DNA of 64,000 nucleotides from Adiantum capillus-veneris (lineage: Eukaryota; Streptophyta; Polypodiopsida; Polypodiales; Pteridaceae), in contig CM043956.1 in the NCBI GenBank assembly GCA_014529385.2, positions 88,097,221 to 88,161,220 of the forward strand, in the 5' to 3' direction. Below are positions 32,415 through 46,008 of this stretch, piece by piece. How positions within the stretch are numbered: position 1 is the stretch's first letter; every line of letters starts with the position of its first letter. Under the pieces are notes generated by a model, which did not search any database, was not told the DNA's origin, and saw nothing but the letters and a program-made list of their open reading frames with translations. Position numbers and translations under genes: made by a program.

Positions 32415-33457
32415 TCCCCCTTCCCAAAGTTAGTTCTCAAGGGTAGACCTGTCTCTCTTAAGTGGATTTTACCATCCTTAAAAAAGACAAAATCTTTTGA
32501 CAAAGCATCACTAAAATCATCACAATCCCTTCTTACATGGTCTGTACTATCACACCAAATACATCTATTAACAAACCCTTCTTTGGGCTGTTGTCTTTGC
32601 CTAGGAAGTGGCCCTGATGGTTGGCCTTTTTCTTCAAGCTTTGCAAACTTCACCTTCAAGTCACGCATTCCCTTCACAAGCTCATCTAGCATGGACTCAT
32701 CAAACTTAGGAGCAATAAAAGTAGGCTTTACCATTTTGTCAGAAGTTGAGGTGGAAGGACTTGTAGTGTTTACTACCATCTTGTCCCTTCTTATTTGTCG
32801 TTTGGCAAGCAGTGAGAGAGCACCTTCAACCTCATTCCAGTCGGTCTTTAGTCCTTGCTGAGCATCATTATCTTCAAGAAGAAGCTCCAAATTTTCTTGA
32901 AACTCGTTACCTGCAGCTTGTAAGAAAAGATCTGTCTTCTCTGCATCTAGTGTGGCCCTTTCTGTCCTTGTGAGTTGTGCATAGCGCCGCTCAAATTCCC
33001 TAAGTAGTTCTGTTATTGATAGTCCTTGCTTTGGCTTGACTACCCATTCTAAGAATGTCCTTTTGGTCACTCTCTCAGAGTCCTCCATGAAATATTCCTC
33101 CTTTAAAGCTACTTTGAGTTCTTCCCAATTTCTCCCATGCCCATCTTTAATTGCCCTAACATGCTCCCTAATTTCTGGAGCAACAACTAGCTCAAAGCTT
33201 TGAATCATCTCACCTTTTGACACGCGATGCAGCTCCATCTCCTTCACATACTCGCGTAAGTACTTGGTTACATCTTTGCCATTGAACTGATCCATTCTAT
33301 TGACGAACGCTTGTATGGCCTTCGTTGCTGAAATCTCCCTTCTTTCAGTAGCATGTTGTTGTTGCATGAACATTGCAAATGCTTGAAACATTTGCATTGT
33401 TGCTGGGTCAAAATGCATACCCTGTTGCTCAACATGATCACCCATGGTTACCCACAA
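32402..33457 (-). CDS. Gypsy-A Gag (351 residues)
   Basis: Encodes the capsid/nucleocapsid protein. The retrotransposon gag core is at about residues 45-215, with W-E-E-L-K-V-A-L-K-E-E-Y-F and an R-x-F-L-E-W motif. A zinc knuckle with spacing C-x2-C-x4-H-x4-C (C-I-W-C-D-S-T-D-H-V-R-R-D-C) is at about residue 300. The likely start is M-G-D-H, a few codons inside the open frame. The last codons run into the protease frame. Confidence 0.88.
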   Translation of the reverse strand: MWVTMGDHVEQQGMHFDPATMQMFQAFAMFMQQQHATERREISATKAIQAFVNRMDQFNGKDVTKYLREYVKEMELHRVSKGEMIQSFELVVAPEIREHVRAIKDGHGRNWEELKVALKEEYFMEDSERVTKRTFLEWVVKPKQGLSITELLREFERRYAQLTRTERATLDAEKTDLFLQAAGNEFQENLELLLEDNDAQQGLKTDWNEVEGALSLLAKRQIRRDKMVVNTTSPSTSTSDKMVKPTFIAPKFDESMLDELVKGMRDLKVKFAKLEEKGQPSGPLPRQRQQPKEGFVNRCIWCDSTDHVRRDCDDFSDALSKDFVFFKDGKIHLRETGLPLRTNFGKGECKP

Positions 33458-33474
33458 ACTCTCACGCTAGCAGA

Positions 33475-33492
33475 TTCGCATCGGGTTCACCA
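33475..33492 (-). other. Gypsy-A primer-binding site
   Basis: On the minus strand TGGTGAACCCGATGCGAA begins six bases after the 5' LTR. The plus strand here looks like a tRNA 3' end with CCA, as expected for a PBS. I did not assign the tRNA. Confidence 0.75.
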
Positions 33493-33498
33493 AAAATA

Positions 33499-35509
33499 TG
33501 TCGAGAAATTTGCGGTCTTGCCAGGAAAGCACCGGGCTTATGGCTGTGAGAGTTTGTGAGAGAACTCAACAAAAACTATATGAAGGAGTTAAACCATAGA
33601 TGCCATGAAGACTAGGGTTTGGAAAGAAGTGCAATCAAAGAAGACTCACTCTTTCTCTCTTGCACTCACACACACACAAAGAAAGAATGCAAAAGAGAAT
33701 GTCAAAACAATACGAAGATGAAAACATCAAGGCTATGGTCATATCGTATCATGGGTAATATGAAAGGGTTAATGGATGAGTTAATGGCATTCAATCTTGG
33801 CTGACCAAATAGGCTACGAATTGTTCTTTGGAATTGTAGTTTTGTGCTTACCATAATATAGATATTTTGTCTAGTGATTGGGATTAATTGTGTGTACAAA
33901 TCCTCTTGGTTCATAGCAAGATAACTACGCTTACATCAAAAGAAAAATTATAGTCTATGAGAGGTAGTATGATGGGATCCGGTGATAGAAGTATTTCATT
34001 GAGCCTTTCAGGGCCGAAGAGAAACACTATACGTTGTTGAAAGTGTATTTTACGGCTAGTCTATACGTTAATTCTAATAGATCGTACAGAGTGAAAGCGA
34101 TAGAAATGATCATCATGTGGGTTATTCATCTAGGATAGTATGTGAGAAATGTAGATATGAGAGAAGTGAAGAGATGAGAAGTTTCCCTCCCAAGCCCTAT
34201 TCTTGCCCGTAGGCAATAAGGATACTGCGGGGAGAGATGTACCTGTAGCAAAGAGAACCTAGAGAGGATGAATTACTAAGAATGAAAGAGATAGGTTTGG
34301 TTAAGGAGATGAGATTAAATACATATATATATATATGTTAGATTAGAGATGAAAATGAAAACAACAAGAAATCAAGAAAACATCAATGTAGAACACATTT
34401 TACTTGAAACCCTTCGGCACCATTATTGATGGGAGAGAGAAGAAGAGTGGATAATTCCACTTTGATTGATACACCAAGTGCAAGACCTTCTTTGATTAGA
34501 GTTGATCTTCCAAGGTTAGCTTGTTGCAAGAATGGCTAGTCTCCCTCTAGGAAAAAGTGTAGGCTTGGGTTTATGTTAATGGCTAAGTACAATTAGGCGT
34601 TACTACTCACTCCCTCATGAATTCCTCTCATCAATGGATTAAATGCTTGAGTTTCTTCCAAGGAAGAAGAGGTACCCTTTTATAGGTGAAGGGAACCCCC
34701 AAGGGTTTACACAAGAAGAGAGGAGCCAGTGTGAACAGGAATTGGAAAAGTTGGAAATGAGCTATCCCTGCATGATGTGGGCAGACTGGGGTCCAGTATT
34801 TTGATCATATCTCCTCATCCGTGGCTCCAAATAAAAAAGTAAAAATATGGGCAAAAACTTCCGCTCATTAGCTACGATTTTCATTTTAAAATCGTTTTCC
34901 AATTCGGATTGGAACCTTGTGTAAAAAATTCATCAAAATAGGGTCCATTTATGGCAGCAAAAGTCTTCATGTGGTCTCCTTAGCCTAGACTTTCATTTAA
35001 TTCCAAAGGACACCTCATGCCATATGAAAGCATGACATTGCTCCTTGACAAAGTTTTGTAATCATGCTTGCAATAATGCATTAAAATAAGTGTATCTTTG
35101 AAATCATGCCACCTAGTGTCCCACTAGGATTTGATCCTCTCCTAGTAGCTATTTAAAAAGAAATATAAGAAAAGTATAAAAAATACATAGAATATATATA
35201 TATTAGAGTTTACCCTAGATATAGGATCTAGCTAGGGTGTGAGATGATAATGAAATAGTAGAAATAAAGAATCAATGCTTTTTGCCCCAAGTTAAAGAGG
35301 CGGAGCTATTGATGCTTTTCCCATAGTATTTTCTGATGGTAAAGTAAGGATATGTTACCCTTGAGAAAAATAATAGGATGAGATAGAAGGCTTATTATTA
35401 TACTTAAATATGCATATGTACACTATAGGAAATATAATTATGTATCTAAAAAATTACAAGATAGATCTTGTAGCATGCGTTCCCACTATGTACGTGTCAC
35501 AGCACGACA
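33499..35509 (-). repeat. Gypsy-A 5' LTR (2011 bp)
   Basis: Pairs with 25478-27492. A second copy of every substructure, including the (TA)n stretch and the TTTTATA box, is present. Confidence 0.95.
34678..34684 (-). promoter_or_regulatory. TATA box of the gypsy-A 5' LTR
   Basis: On the minus strand TATAAAA lies within ACCTATAAAAGGG, with the same site at 26661-26667 in the other LTR. Its position within U3/R is plausible. Confidence 0.5.
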
Positions 35510-35679
35510 ACGTTGAACCATGATCTTGCTTCCAATTACATTAGCATTGGAAAAATATGCTGACATGAAGCATCGTCATCCCTTCTAGAGACAACACATG
35601 CTATTTCAAGATTATCTAGGAAATCTGAAGCATCTTCCCGAACCTTACCCGTGAAGGTTGGGAAGGAAATGTTTGCCAT
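35510..35679 (-). pseudogene. Gypsy-B gag N-terminus
   Basis: Starts with ATG at 35679 (M-A-N-I-S-F-P-T-F-T-G-K) and reads to L-E-A-R-S-W-F-N at the gypsy-A junction. One in-frame stop lies near 35540. This is the usual start of a plant gypsy gag and continues at 25477 on the other side of the nested element. The junction is one base out of frame. Confidence 0.75.
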
Positions 35680-36729
35680 TGCAAAACACGATTTTCAAAC
35701 TCTTTTTTTCTTTTTCTTTTTTTCTTAAACACAAATGACTTAGTGGCTTATAGAGGCTTTCTTACAATGTTGGGTGGATAGATCAAAACACGATGAAAAT
35801 TGAAACAATAAAGGAGTGATGGTAATCCAACACGGGGAAGATAATGGGGTTTGGGGAGCTAAGGATCTTGGGCCTAGCACCTCAACACCAAATAAGAACA
35901 CAATCTTCTACTGATAGAAGATCTTCCTATCTACATATATATGTACGTGCATGTGTTGCAAAAACCTAAACAAAAAAGCGGTTGGTCCGTTATCCATGAT
36001 GCACAGAGTGTAGAGTACTCACTTATACCCACCTATATAAGGAGGGTATTCATCACCAAAACAACAATCTCACCAGGCACACGTAGTACATACTATAGGT
36101 TATCATGAGAACTTTGAGGCATAGGTACTATGCCTCCACATTGTAGCATGCAAAGGGTTTTGGGAGTCACCATCCACATCATCACACGACAAGGCTTAAT
36201 GAGGCTATGCAACACATGATGCATACACATAATAAGAGCCATGAAACACATAAACCATAGTGTACACCCTACCCTTCCATCACCATCAACACACACATCC
36301 TAGTAAAATCTCATTGGAGGACTCCAAAGTTGACATGAACAAGAATGAAGGTCACTCTTCTCCATCACCTATCATCTGTCAATGATGCACCCATGGTCTA
36401 CTCCCTTCTTTGTTTCCCTTCTCTATCCATTATATCTTTCCTCTACATATAATCTACTCTCTTTGTGCCATTGTTGGTATCACATTGGCTAGCACATTCT
36501 TGTGAGCATTTTCTACAATTTTTCTTACTTGTTTTTATTGTTCACCTATGAAGGCTTTTTACCTGTTGTATGAATAGCAAGACACACATCTACGCTCACA
36601 CACTATCTCTTGCTCACTCTCTCTCTTATCTTGTTTCTCTGCCACCATATCGCACATCTGGTGTTATCCAATGCATTAGTTCATAGCATGTTTGGTTGTG
36701 TGACATGGTCTGTAGTGTATCGTATGATT

Positions 36730-36730
<1 letters not shown>
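35680..36730. other. Probable gypsy-B leader and flanking non-coding DNA
   Basis: Upstream of the gypsy-B gag start lies an A/G-rich minus-strand stretch (about 35700-35735), then unassigned sequence. A TGGTGTTGAGGTGC-like word on the minus strand near 35885-35900 could be a PBS relic. No LTR partner was found and no host gene is seen. Confidence 0.4.

Positions 36731-36822
<92 letters not shown>
36731..36822. repeat. Compound microsatellite (CT)n(CA)20
   Basis: About 52 bp of CT followed directly by 40 bp of CA. Confidence 0.97.
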
Positions 36823-36823
<1 letters not shown>

Positions 36824-36908
36824 TTTATGGAACATAGTTATTATTTTCCCTCTCCCTGAATCACACATATTTCTCTCTTTCTCTTTTTTATCCCTCTCTA
36901 CCTGTGTT

Positions 36909-40221
<3,313 letters not shown>

Positions 40222-40830
40222 TTGTGTTCTCATGTGATGCATCAACCAAACCAACCTTTTCCAAGAGATGAGAAGATGAAGGGGAGATTGCTTGCAACAT
40301 ATGGGTTGTCAATGGAGATAGCGTGCCTTACAGACAAGAATCTGCACATACAAGCAAAAGCCAATGAGTCAAAGGAATCAAGATCAATTCAAACAACCCC
40401 AGTGATTGCAACAACCATTCAAAGCACCAAACCACAAGAGGCATCAAAAGAGCATCAAGACCTTTTGAGATGCATCACTAATCAATTGGAAGATCCTATC
40501 TATGCATTTGGTGCATCAAGGGTATACACACAACCACAATCTAGAGTAAGAGAGAGGACAACAAAAGAAAAACCAAGAGTACCATTGCTATAATTGTGGA
40601 GAGGATGGCCATGGTATGTATTACTTTCCACACCCTAGGAAGTAAAATTTTCATAGGGAAAAGAGGAAAAAACAACTCTCACAACCAAGAGCAAGACCAC
40701 CACCACCTAGGCCACCACAACTACCACTTGTACAAATCCTACAACCACTATTCAACCACATCCACCACCAACACAGACCCTCATCCCACCCTTATCCCCA
40801 CAACCAGTTTGCAACCAAGTAGTGAGTGGC
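40222..40830 (+). pseudogene. Ty3/gypsy gag relic (gypsy-B family, plus strand)
   Basis: The first 123 codons include A-T-Y-G-L-S-M-E-I-A-C-L-T-D-K-N and a Gln-rich linker. After a frameshift near 40575 the sequence reads a zinc knuckle C-Y-N-C-G-E-D-G-H-G-M-Y-Y-F, with the last Cys replaced by Phe. A stop and a Pro/His-rich tail follow. The knuckle and Pro-rich tail closely match the gypsy-B gag at 24920-24750, so this is a second, oppositely oriented relic of that family. Confidence 0.65.
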
Positions 40831-41886
40831 AATGACTTCTTTCTTTGATGAATGACACTTAACATTCTGTGAGTACTCAATTTGTGATATTTAGCATCTC
40901 TAATCAGGTTGATTAGTGAGGTATGTGTGGACTCTTGATCTTTTGATTGAATTATGTGCCCTATTGTGTGCTCATAAGTGGGTACGTTTAATAAGATTCA
41001 AGTACCATTCACCCTTGTGTGTGGAGATTTTGATCAGGTACCTTGGTTGGCATGTGGTGATTGGGGAGACAATTAAAAATTCAATTAGTGTGTGCTTGTC
41101 AAAAGGGTGCATATTCAATTCATTGGAAGGTTGGACTTTGGTGGGCTTTATGTGTGTAAGTGATGTTTGATTGATGATTAGGGTGTGACTAGAGTTAGTC
41201 TAGCCAGCATGAATAATCTCTACTTGCATTGGAGGAGCATTCTCTTGAATCTTACTACTCAATGTGTCCGATGACACTCTCACACTCCATTGTGTGATGT
41301 TTCCATGCCCTAGCCGGGTGATGCTCTCTCCGTATTGATAATTTTGTCAGTGTCAGCCTATGCTATGACTATCTCCTACATTTGGCGTCATTGCTGGGTA
41401 GAGGTTGCCTAAGCTAGAAGAGTAGAGGATGCTTTGGTAAGAGTAATTTCATCACTTATTTATTCTAATTGTGTAGGATTTTGAGTGTGTATAGCTCAAT
41501 GTGGTTTAATTGGATATATGTATGGAATGATTTTGAGTTATTTCACCCCAAAACCCACCATTTTGAATTCTAATTCTACTAATCTCACACTAGCTCCTAT
41601 TAGTTTCACTTTACTTCCATGCTAATATCATGCTTAATTCTACTACTTCATGCTAATCTACACTAATCCCATGCTAACTTTTCCAACATAACCTCTAATT
41701 TAAGTGTAGTGTATGTTTTGTCCCCTAATTAGAGGTTGATTTCTCACTCAAATCAAGCTAATTTGAGCTATTTGATTTCTATTTGTTGATTCGAGAGCTG
41801 ATTTTTGGCCATTATTTGGTCAAATTTTGGTCCAAATTGGAGAGGCACACATGTGTGTGCAATGTTGAATCTACACGATGTGAAGT
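40831..41886 (+). other. LTR-like flank with PBS-like site
   Basis: At 41383-41400 TGGCGTCATTGCTGGGTA follows CTCCTACA. It resembles the gypsy PBS consensus TGGCGCCGTTGCCGGGGA seen in gypsy-C, so an LTR probably ends at 41380 and a leader follows until gypsy-D begins at 41887. The LTR start and its partner were not found. Confidence 0.4.
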
Positions 41887-42768
41887 TGATGGAGAAAAAG
41901 ACGTTGTGCGCACACTCCCACACCCAGACAACTCAACACCACACAAGGAATCTTCTTAAATTCCAACCCACACACACCACCACTCAAGAGCTCAATAAAA
42001 ATACTACCCATGAGCTCAATTCAAACTCCAAACACCTCGACCTACAAGCCCTCGCCTGCCCGCAGACACTACAAGAAGGTGAGTCGAGTCGATCAACACT
42101 TGAAATTACACTTGATGGTGACCCAACTATATAAGAAAAACCATCACAAACTCAAAAACTCCAGCCACAAAAGGAATCTCTCAAACCATTGCAAAGCCTT
42201 CACCAAACTCCACTCTGCTGGACTCTTTGGAGTAGTGCCAACCCTAATGGCATTGATACAAGGTCACATAGTCTTGCAGAAAGCCGCACCTCATTCCCTC
42301 AATTCCTTGGACACACACATCCATGGAAACCTCAGAACCTCCATAGACTCTCTCAAGTGAAAAATTGAAGAGAGAAAGCTCTCATTCACTCCTCCACACA
42401 CTCGAAAACAAGTTGCAAATGCGATGGGACTACACTAGACCACCTGTAGGAACCCTGCTTCCTGACACAGAGAGGTGAAAGTGCCAACAATTGGCTTCAA
42501 AAAGATCCCTCAGCTAGAGCACATCACCGTGAGTGATGTGGCAAATTGAAGCCTTTTCACACCATTTTTGGTCATTTTTTGACCCAGTTTTGGCCAGTTT
42601 TGACCCTTGGCGGGAAATTTTCACGGGAAAAACCCCAAACGGACTCCAAAATTCGCCAACTTTTGTATTCTTGATCCTTGACACCCAAAACACTTTGCCA
42701 CATCCCCACATTCCATTTTTGACCACTTCTAGTGTGATGCACACATCACCACAGATCAAGCACCATAT
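41887..42768 (-). repeat. Gypsy-D 3' LTR, first part (882 bp)
   Basis: Aligns with 59516-60390 of the other LTR, sharing the blocks TTGTGCGCACACTC, ACTCAAGAGCTCAA and TTTTTGGCC-type words. It ends with CATAT at the gypsy-C insertion. Confidence 0.9.
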
Positions 42769-43727
42769 TGTTGACTGCTGGGTCAACAACACAACATAAC
42801 TCAAGTTTCGTACCAAAGTCTTATCTTTTGCGAGTTATGAAATGCTGCGGACTATGGCTATAAACGTCATTTGTAATGAGTAGTTATTCTAGTTTCAGAA
42901 GCCGGGGTGCAATGGCACTTCCAGATTGTAAATACAAAGCCATTTGACCCTTTCAACCCCATTTTTGGTTAAACCTAAGGTAGCCTTAGTATATAAGGTA
43001 CCTAGGTTATTCTGAAAAAAAGGACTTTTAATCATAATCAAAACTTTACACTGCTGTCTACTGTGTGTGAGAGAGAAAGAGAGTGAGTGTGAGCTTCATC
43101 CTCTTGCTACGCCCTGCTCGCTCAACACATTGGAGATCCGAATGCACCATTGTTGTAGTCTTGAGGAGAGCTACGTGACAACGCCAAGCATTCCACGCGA
43201 GACAAAGTGCACACGCCGATGCATCTACGAGCTATTTGTGGCCGCAAGTGTATCAAACGATGTCTTTTTCCTGCATGCTAGTAGCCTATAGAATCGTGGA
43301 GACATAAGCTATGCATAGGTACTCATAAATTTCAGTTTCGGGCACTTTCAAAATTCTTCTCTGTCATCCTATGTGTTTTCCACAGACGGGTTTAGAGTGA
43401 GGGTTTTGAGTGTAGAAGCTTAGGGACAGGTGTATCCTAGTGAGGGGATGGTGTTCCTTAAGTTTCGTAGGAATCTGGCATGATTAGGTGAGTTACCTTC
43501 CATATGTGTGTATGTGGCTAGGTGGTGTAGTTGAGAGAAGTGAGGTTCTTGATTGTAGTTTAGTTGGCCTTCCTGAGTGTTGTATGTGTAGGATGGTCTC
43601 AGCCTGACAAGCTTAAGAGATTTCCTCTGTGTGCCTATCGTGTCATCTGTGTCCTCAATTGTCATTATGTTGATCTAGGTAGTGTTTGCATGCACTTCAT
43701 GGGTGTGTGAGTCTCTCCCGTCCAACA
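42769..43727 (+). repeat. Gypsy-C 5' LTR (959 bp)
   Basis: Matches 53011-53968. Its first 20 bases form an inverted repeat (TGTTGAC...GTCAACA), which is perfect over 8 bp in the 3' copy and has one mismatch here. Confidence 0.95.
42990..42996 (+). promoter_or_regulatory. TATA box of gypsy-C LTR
   Basis: TATATAA lies within CTTAGTATATAAGGTACC and is conserved at 53232-53238. It is about 220 bp into the LTR, a plausible U3 promoter. Confidence 0.6.
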
Positions 43728-43728
43728 T

Positions 43729-43746
43729 TGGCGCCGTTGCCGGGGA
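43729..43746 (+). other. Gypsy-C primer-binding site
   Basis: TGGCGCCGTTGCCGGGGA lies one base after the 5' LTR. This is the standard PBS sequence of many plant Ty3/gypsy elements. Confidence 0.92.
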
Positions 43747-44068
43747 CACAAGGACCTAAGTAGGTTTCCTACTAACACTCGTGTGATGGTTGCTTGATTT
43801 AGTTTCAGCTAAAGAAATCGTTTTCCTTAAGTGGATCCGGAAGAGGATATTCCGCGATCAAGTGGATAGCCAAGAAACGTGTGTCTTGCCGAGGGTCTGC
43901 GACTAGATAGGTTTAGCTAGGATCTGTGGATTAGAGTAGTTGTTGGTGGTCGAGTGATTTGTGAGGTGATAAAAGCGTTTACTAGTCCGTGTGTGGCAGT
44001 GAAGTGTTTTTCTACTCATAGATGCAAAACCCCATATGATTTGTAGGAGTAGCTTTAGGTAAGTGATT

Positions 44069-44432
44069 CGATTCTGATCTAGAGCTATTCAACACTGAAT
44101 TATTTGCTAAAGTGCTTGATTACATTTGAAATCACGAAAAAGTGTGCTTTTGAGGGTAAAAATGCATTAAACAAGCTTGTGTGGATATTTTTGTATGACT
44201 GACTGATGCTGTGCATATAAAAGAGCATTTGCAAGGGTTCTGTGAAGATCCGATTCTGATCTAGAGCTATTCAACACTGAATTATTTGCTAAAGTGCTTG
44301 ATTACATTTGAAATCACGAAAAAGTGTGCTTTTGAGGGTAAAAATGCATTAAACAAGCTTGTGTGGATATTTTTGTATGACTGACTGATGCTGTGCATAT
44401 AAAAGAGCATTTGCAAGGGTTCTGTGAAGAAA
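44069..44432. repeat. Perfect 182-bp tandem duplication in the gypsy-C leader
   Basis: Copy 1 (44069-44250) and copy 2 (44251-44432) appear identical apart from the last few bases at the copy ends. They start CGATTCTGATCTAGAGC and include TGCATATAAAAGAGCATTTG. The identity implies a duplication younger than the LTR divergence. Confidence 0.93.
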
Positions 44433-44439
44433 ACCTCCA

Positions 44440-45560
44440 ATTCTGTAAACATAGACAACCTACGTGTAGGATGTCTCAAGGGGGTTCTGGAGACCAAATT
44501 TGAAAATTTTGACTGCACCAGTGGGTTCAGAGGGTAGTTTCGACAGATTTGGACAGATCAAAGCCAAAAGACGAGAATTGCCAGACATCCTACCCAAATT
44601 GTGTCCAAGGTCTAATTTTGAGACCAAACCATAGGATGACTTCATAGGCATGTTCTAAATGTTATATTGAGTGCATGTGATAAATTTCATCTCATTTGGG
44701 TAAGTGAAAGTGAAGATTGAACAAACTTTAGCGTTTTTGGACAGACAAAAGGCAAGAACAGCTAAAATTTGGGACTTTTGAAATCCAAACCAAAATCTGA
44801 GCATACCACTGGGTTGCTGACATCAAGGGGAAGCTTTGGGTCAAGTCTCGGGTCAAACAGGCCAAAAAGACATCCTACGCGTAGGATGTCATATGTGTGA
44901 TTTTGCACTCCAAACTTAATTCTGAGCATACCATAGTGATCAACACCTTAAGGAGAGTCTGTGATTCAAGTTTGGGTTCATTCTGAGCAAAAAGACATCC
45001 TACGCGTAGAATGTCTAATGCATAATTCTGAAACCAAAATTCGAATGTGATCATACCATGCTGTCATATAGCCTTAGACAAGCCTCCTAGTCAAATTTGG
45101 TCCAATTTGGAGTTGATTTGACTTAGGAATTCATCAGAATAGACATCAGGCTTTTGGAACAGATTCTTGAGCATTTGGCCAACCTATAAGTGTCAGAATC
45201 AAAAAATAAAAATAGTTGTGAGTTTAGCACATCAAGGGGAAGCTACAGTGCAAGTTTGATCTGAAACAGAGCAAAAAAACATCCTACGTGTAGGATGTCT
45301 CCAGCTTGATTTGGGACTTCAAACCAACCTATGAGCACACCACTGTGATCAGCACATCAAGGAGAAGCTGGGGTGAAAGTTTCAAGTCATTCTGAGCAAA
45401 AAGACATACTACGCGTAGTATGTCTCAAGGCCATTTTTAAATCCAAATGAAAATCTGAGCATACCATTGTGTTGCTGGACTTAAGGGGAGTCTCTGGACC
45501 AAAGTTTGTTAAATTCTGAGCATATAGACATACTACGCGTAGGATGTCTCTATGCCAGTT
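44440..45560. repeat. Array of about 124-bp units each carrying a 22-bp palindrome
   Basis: The consensus palindrome is GACATCCTACG followed directly by its reverse complement. Copies lie at 44454-44475, 44869-44890 (perfect), 44994-45015 (one mismatch), 45278-45299, 45403-45424 (perfect, with a paired change) and 45527-45548; a decayed copy is at 44584-44605. Most are preceded by GAGCAAAAA or CCAAAAA and followed about 45 bp later by TGAGCATACCA. Unit spacing is 122-126 bp, with one interval of about 284 bp that probably hides a decayed unit. The array lies between the PBS and gag of gypsy-C, where LTR elements and retroviruses keep RNA packaging and dimerisation signals. Confidence 0.9.
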
Positions 45561-46008
45561 TTAGGGTCCAACTGTACTTTTGACCATACAGAAGTATTCA
45601 CAGTGTGACAGAGATCCCAAATCTTTTTTTAAAAATTGAATTTGGACTCATTTTGACCAGTCTAAACTGCATTTCACTGTTTTGGCCATAACTTTCACAA
45701 ACGGTATCGGATCGGAAAAGTTTTTATATCAAAACATAGCCTAAGAGTGGCTCTACAGATCTTAGAGCAAAACATGAACTAAATGCATGCCGACGACGGC
45801 TTGCATTTAGTTCTATTTTGAAAAAAACGTCGTTTAAGGCTTCAAAATTCATCTGAAAGTCAAGGGTGTCTGAAAGCGACAATTTGCGAGAATTGTGATG
45901 AAATGGTTGCGCTTTTGGACATAGTTTCGACTTTTCCCTAACCAAAGCACTTGAACACAGTGGACTAAGTCTAGTTGAACCAAGCAAAAGCTCTTAAGCC
46001 TAGAAATC

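Larger units (their letters stand above)
25478..35509 (-). mobile_element. Gypsy-A: complete 10-kb Ty3/gypsy element
   Basis: The element has 2.0-kb LTRs with TGTCG...CGACA ends, and a PBS, gag, protease, RT, RNase H, integrase and PPT on the minus strand. The LTRs differ by roughly 35-40 substitutions over about 2010 bp by eye, so it is fairly young. It lies inside the gag of gypsy-B. No matching target duplication is visible (GGCGG on the left, ACGTT on the right). Point stops and single-base shifts interrupt an otherwise single long polyprotein. The RT most resembles a type I associate with fungal Ty3/gypsy elements. Confidence 0.93.
21196..35679 (-). mobile_element. Gypsy-B: old Ty3/gypsy element, interrupted by gypsy-A
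   Basis: Minus-strand order: gag start (35679-35510), the nested gypsy-A element (35509-25478), then the rest of gag, a degenerate zinc knuckle, protease, RT, and an added plant-type RNase H down to 21196. No integrase is found on the 3' side, and no LTR pair could be matched by eye, so the element is truncated. Many stops and frameshifts are present. The protease and RNase H resemble those of gypsy-D, so the two are related lineages. Confidence 0.8.

Noticed and set aside
33473-33492. tRNA 3'-end-like sequence with CCA on the plus strand
   Set aside because: It is the complement of the gypsy-A primer-binding site next to the LTR; no tRNA gene body is present.
44440-45560. Palindrome array considered as CRISPR repeats or transposon terminal repeats
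   Set aside because: Spacers are diverged copies of one another, units sit inside one LTR element leader, and no target duplications flank each palindrome.
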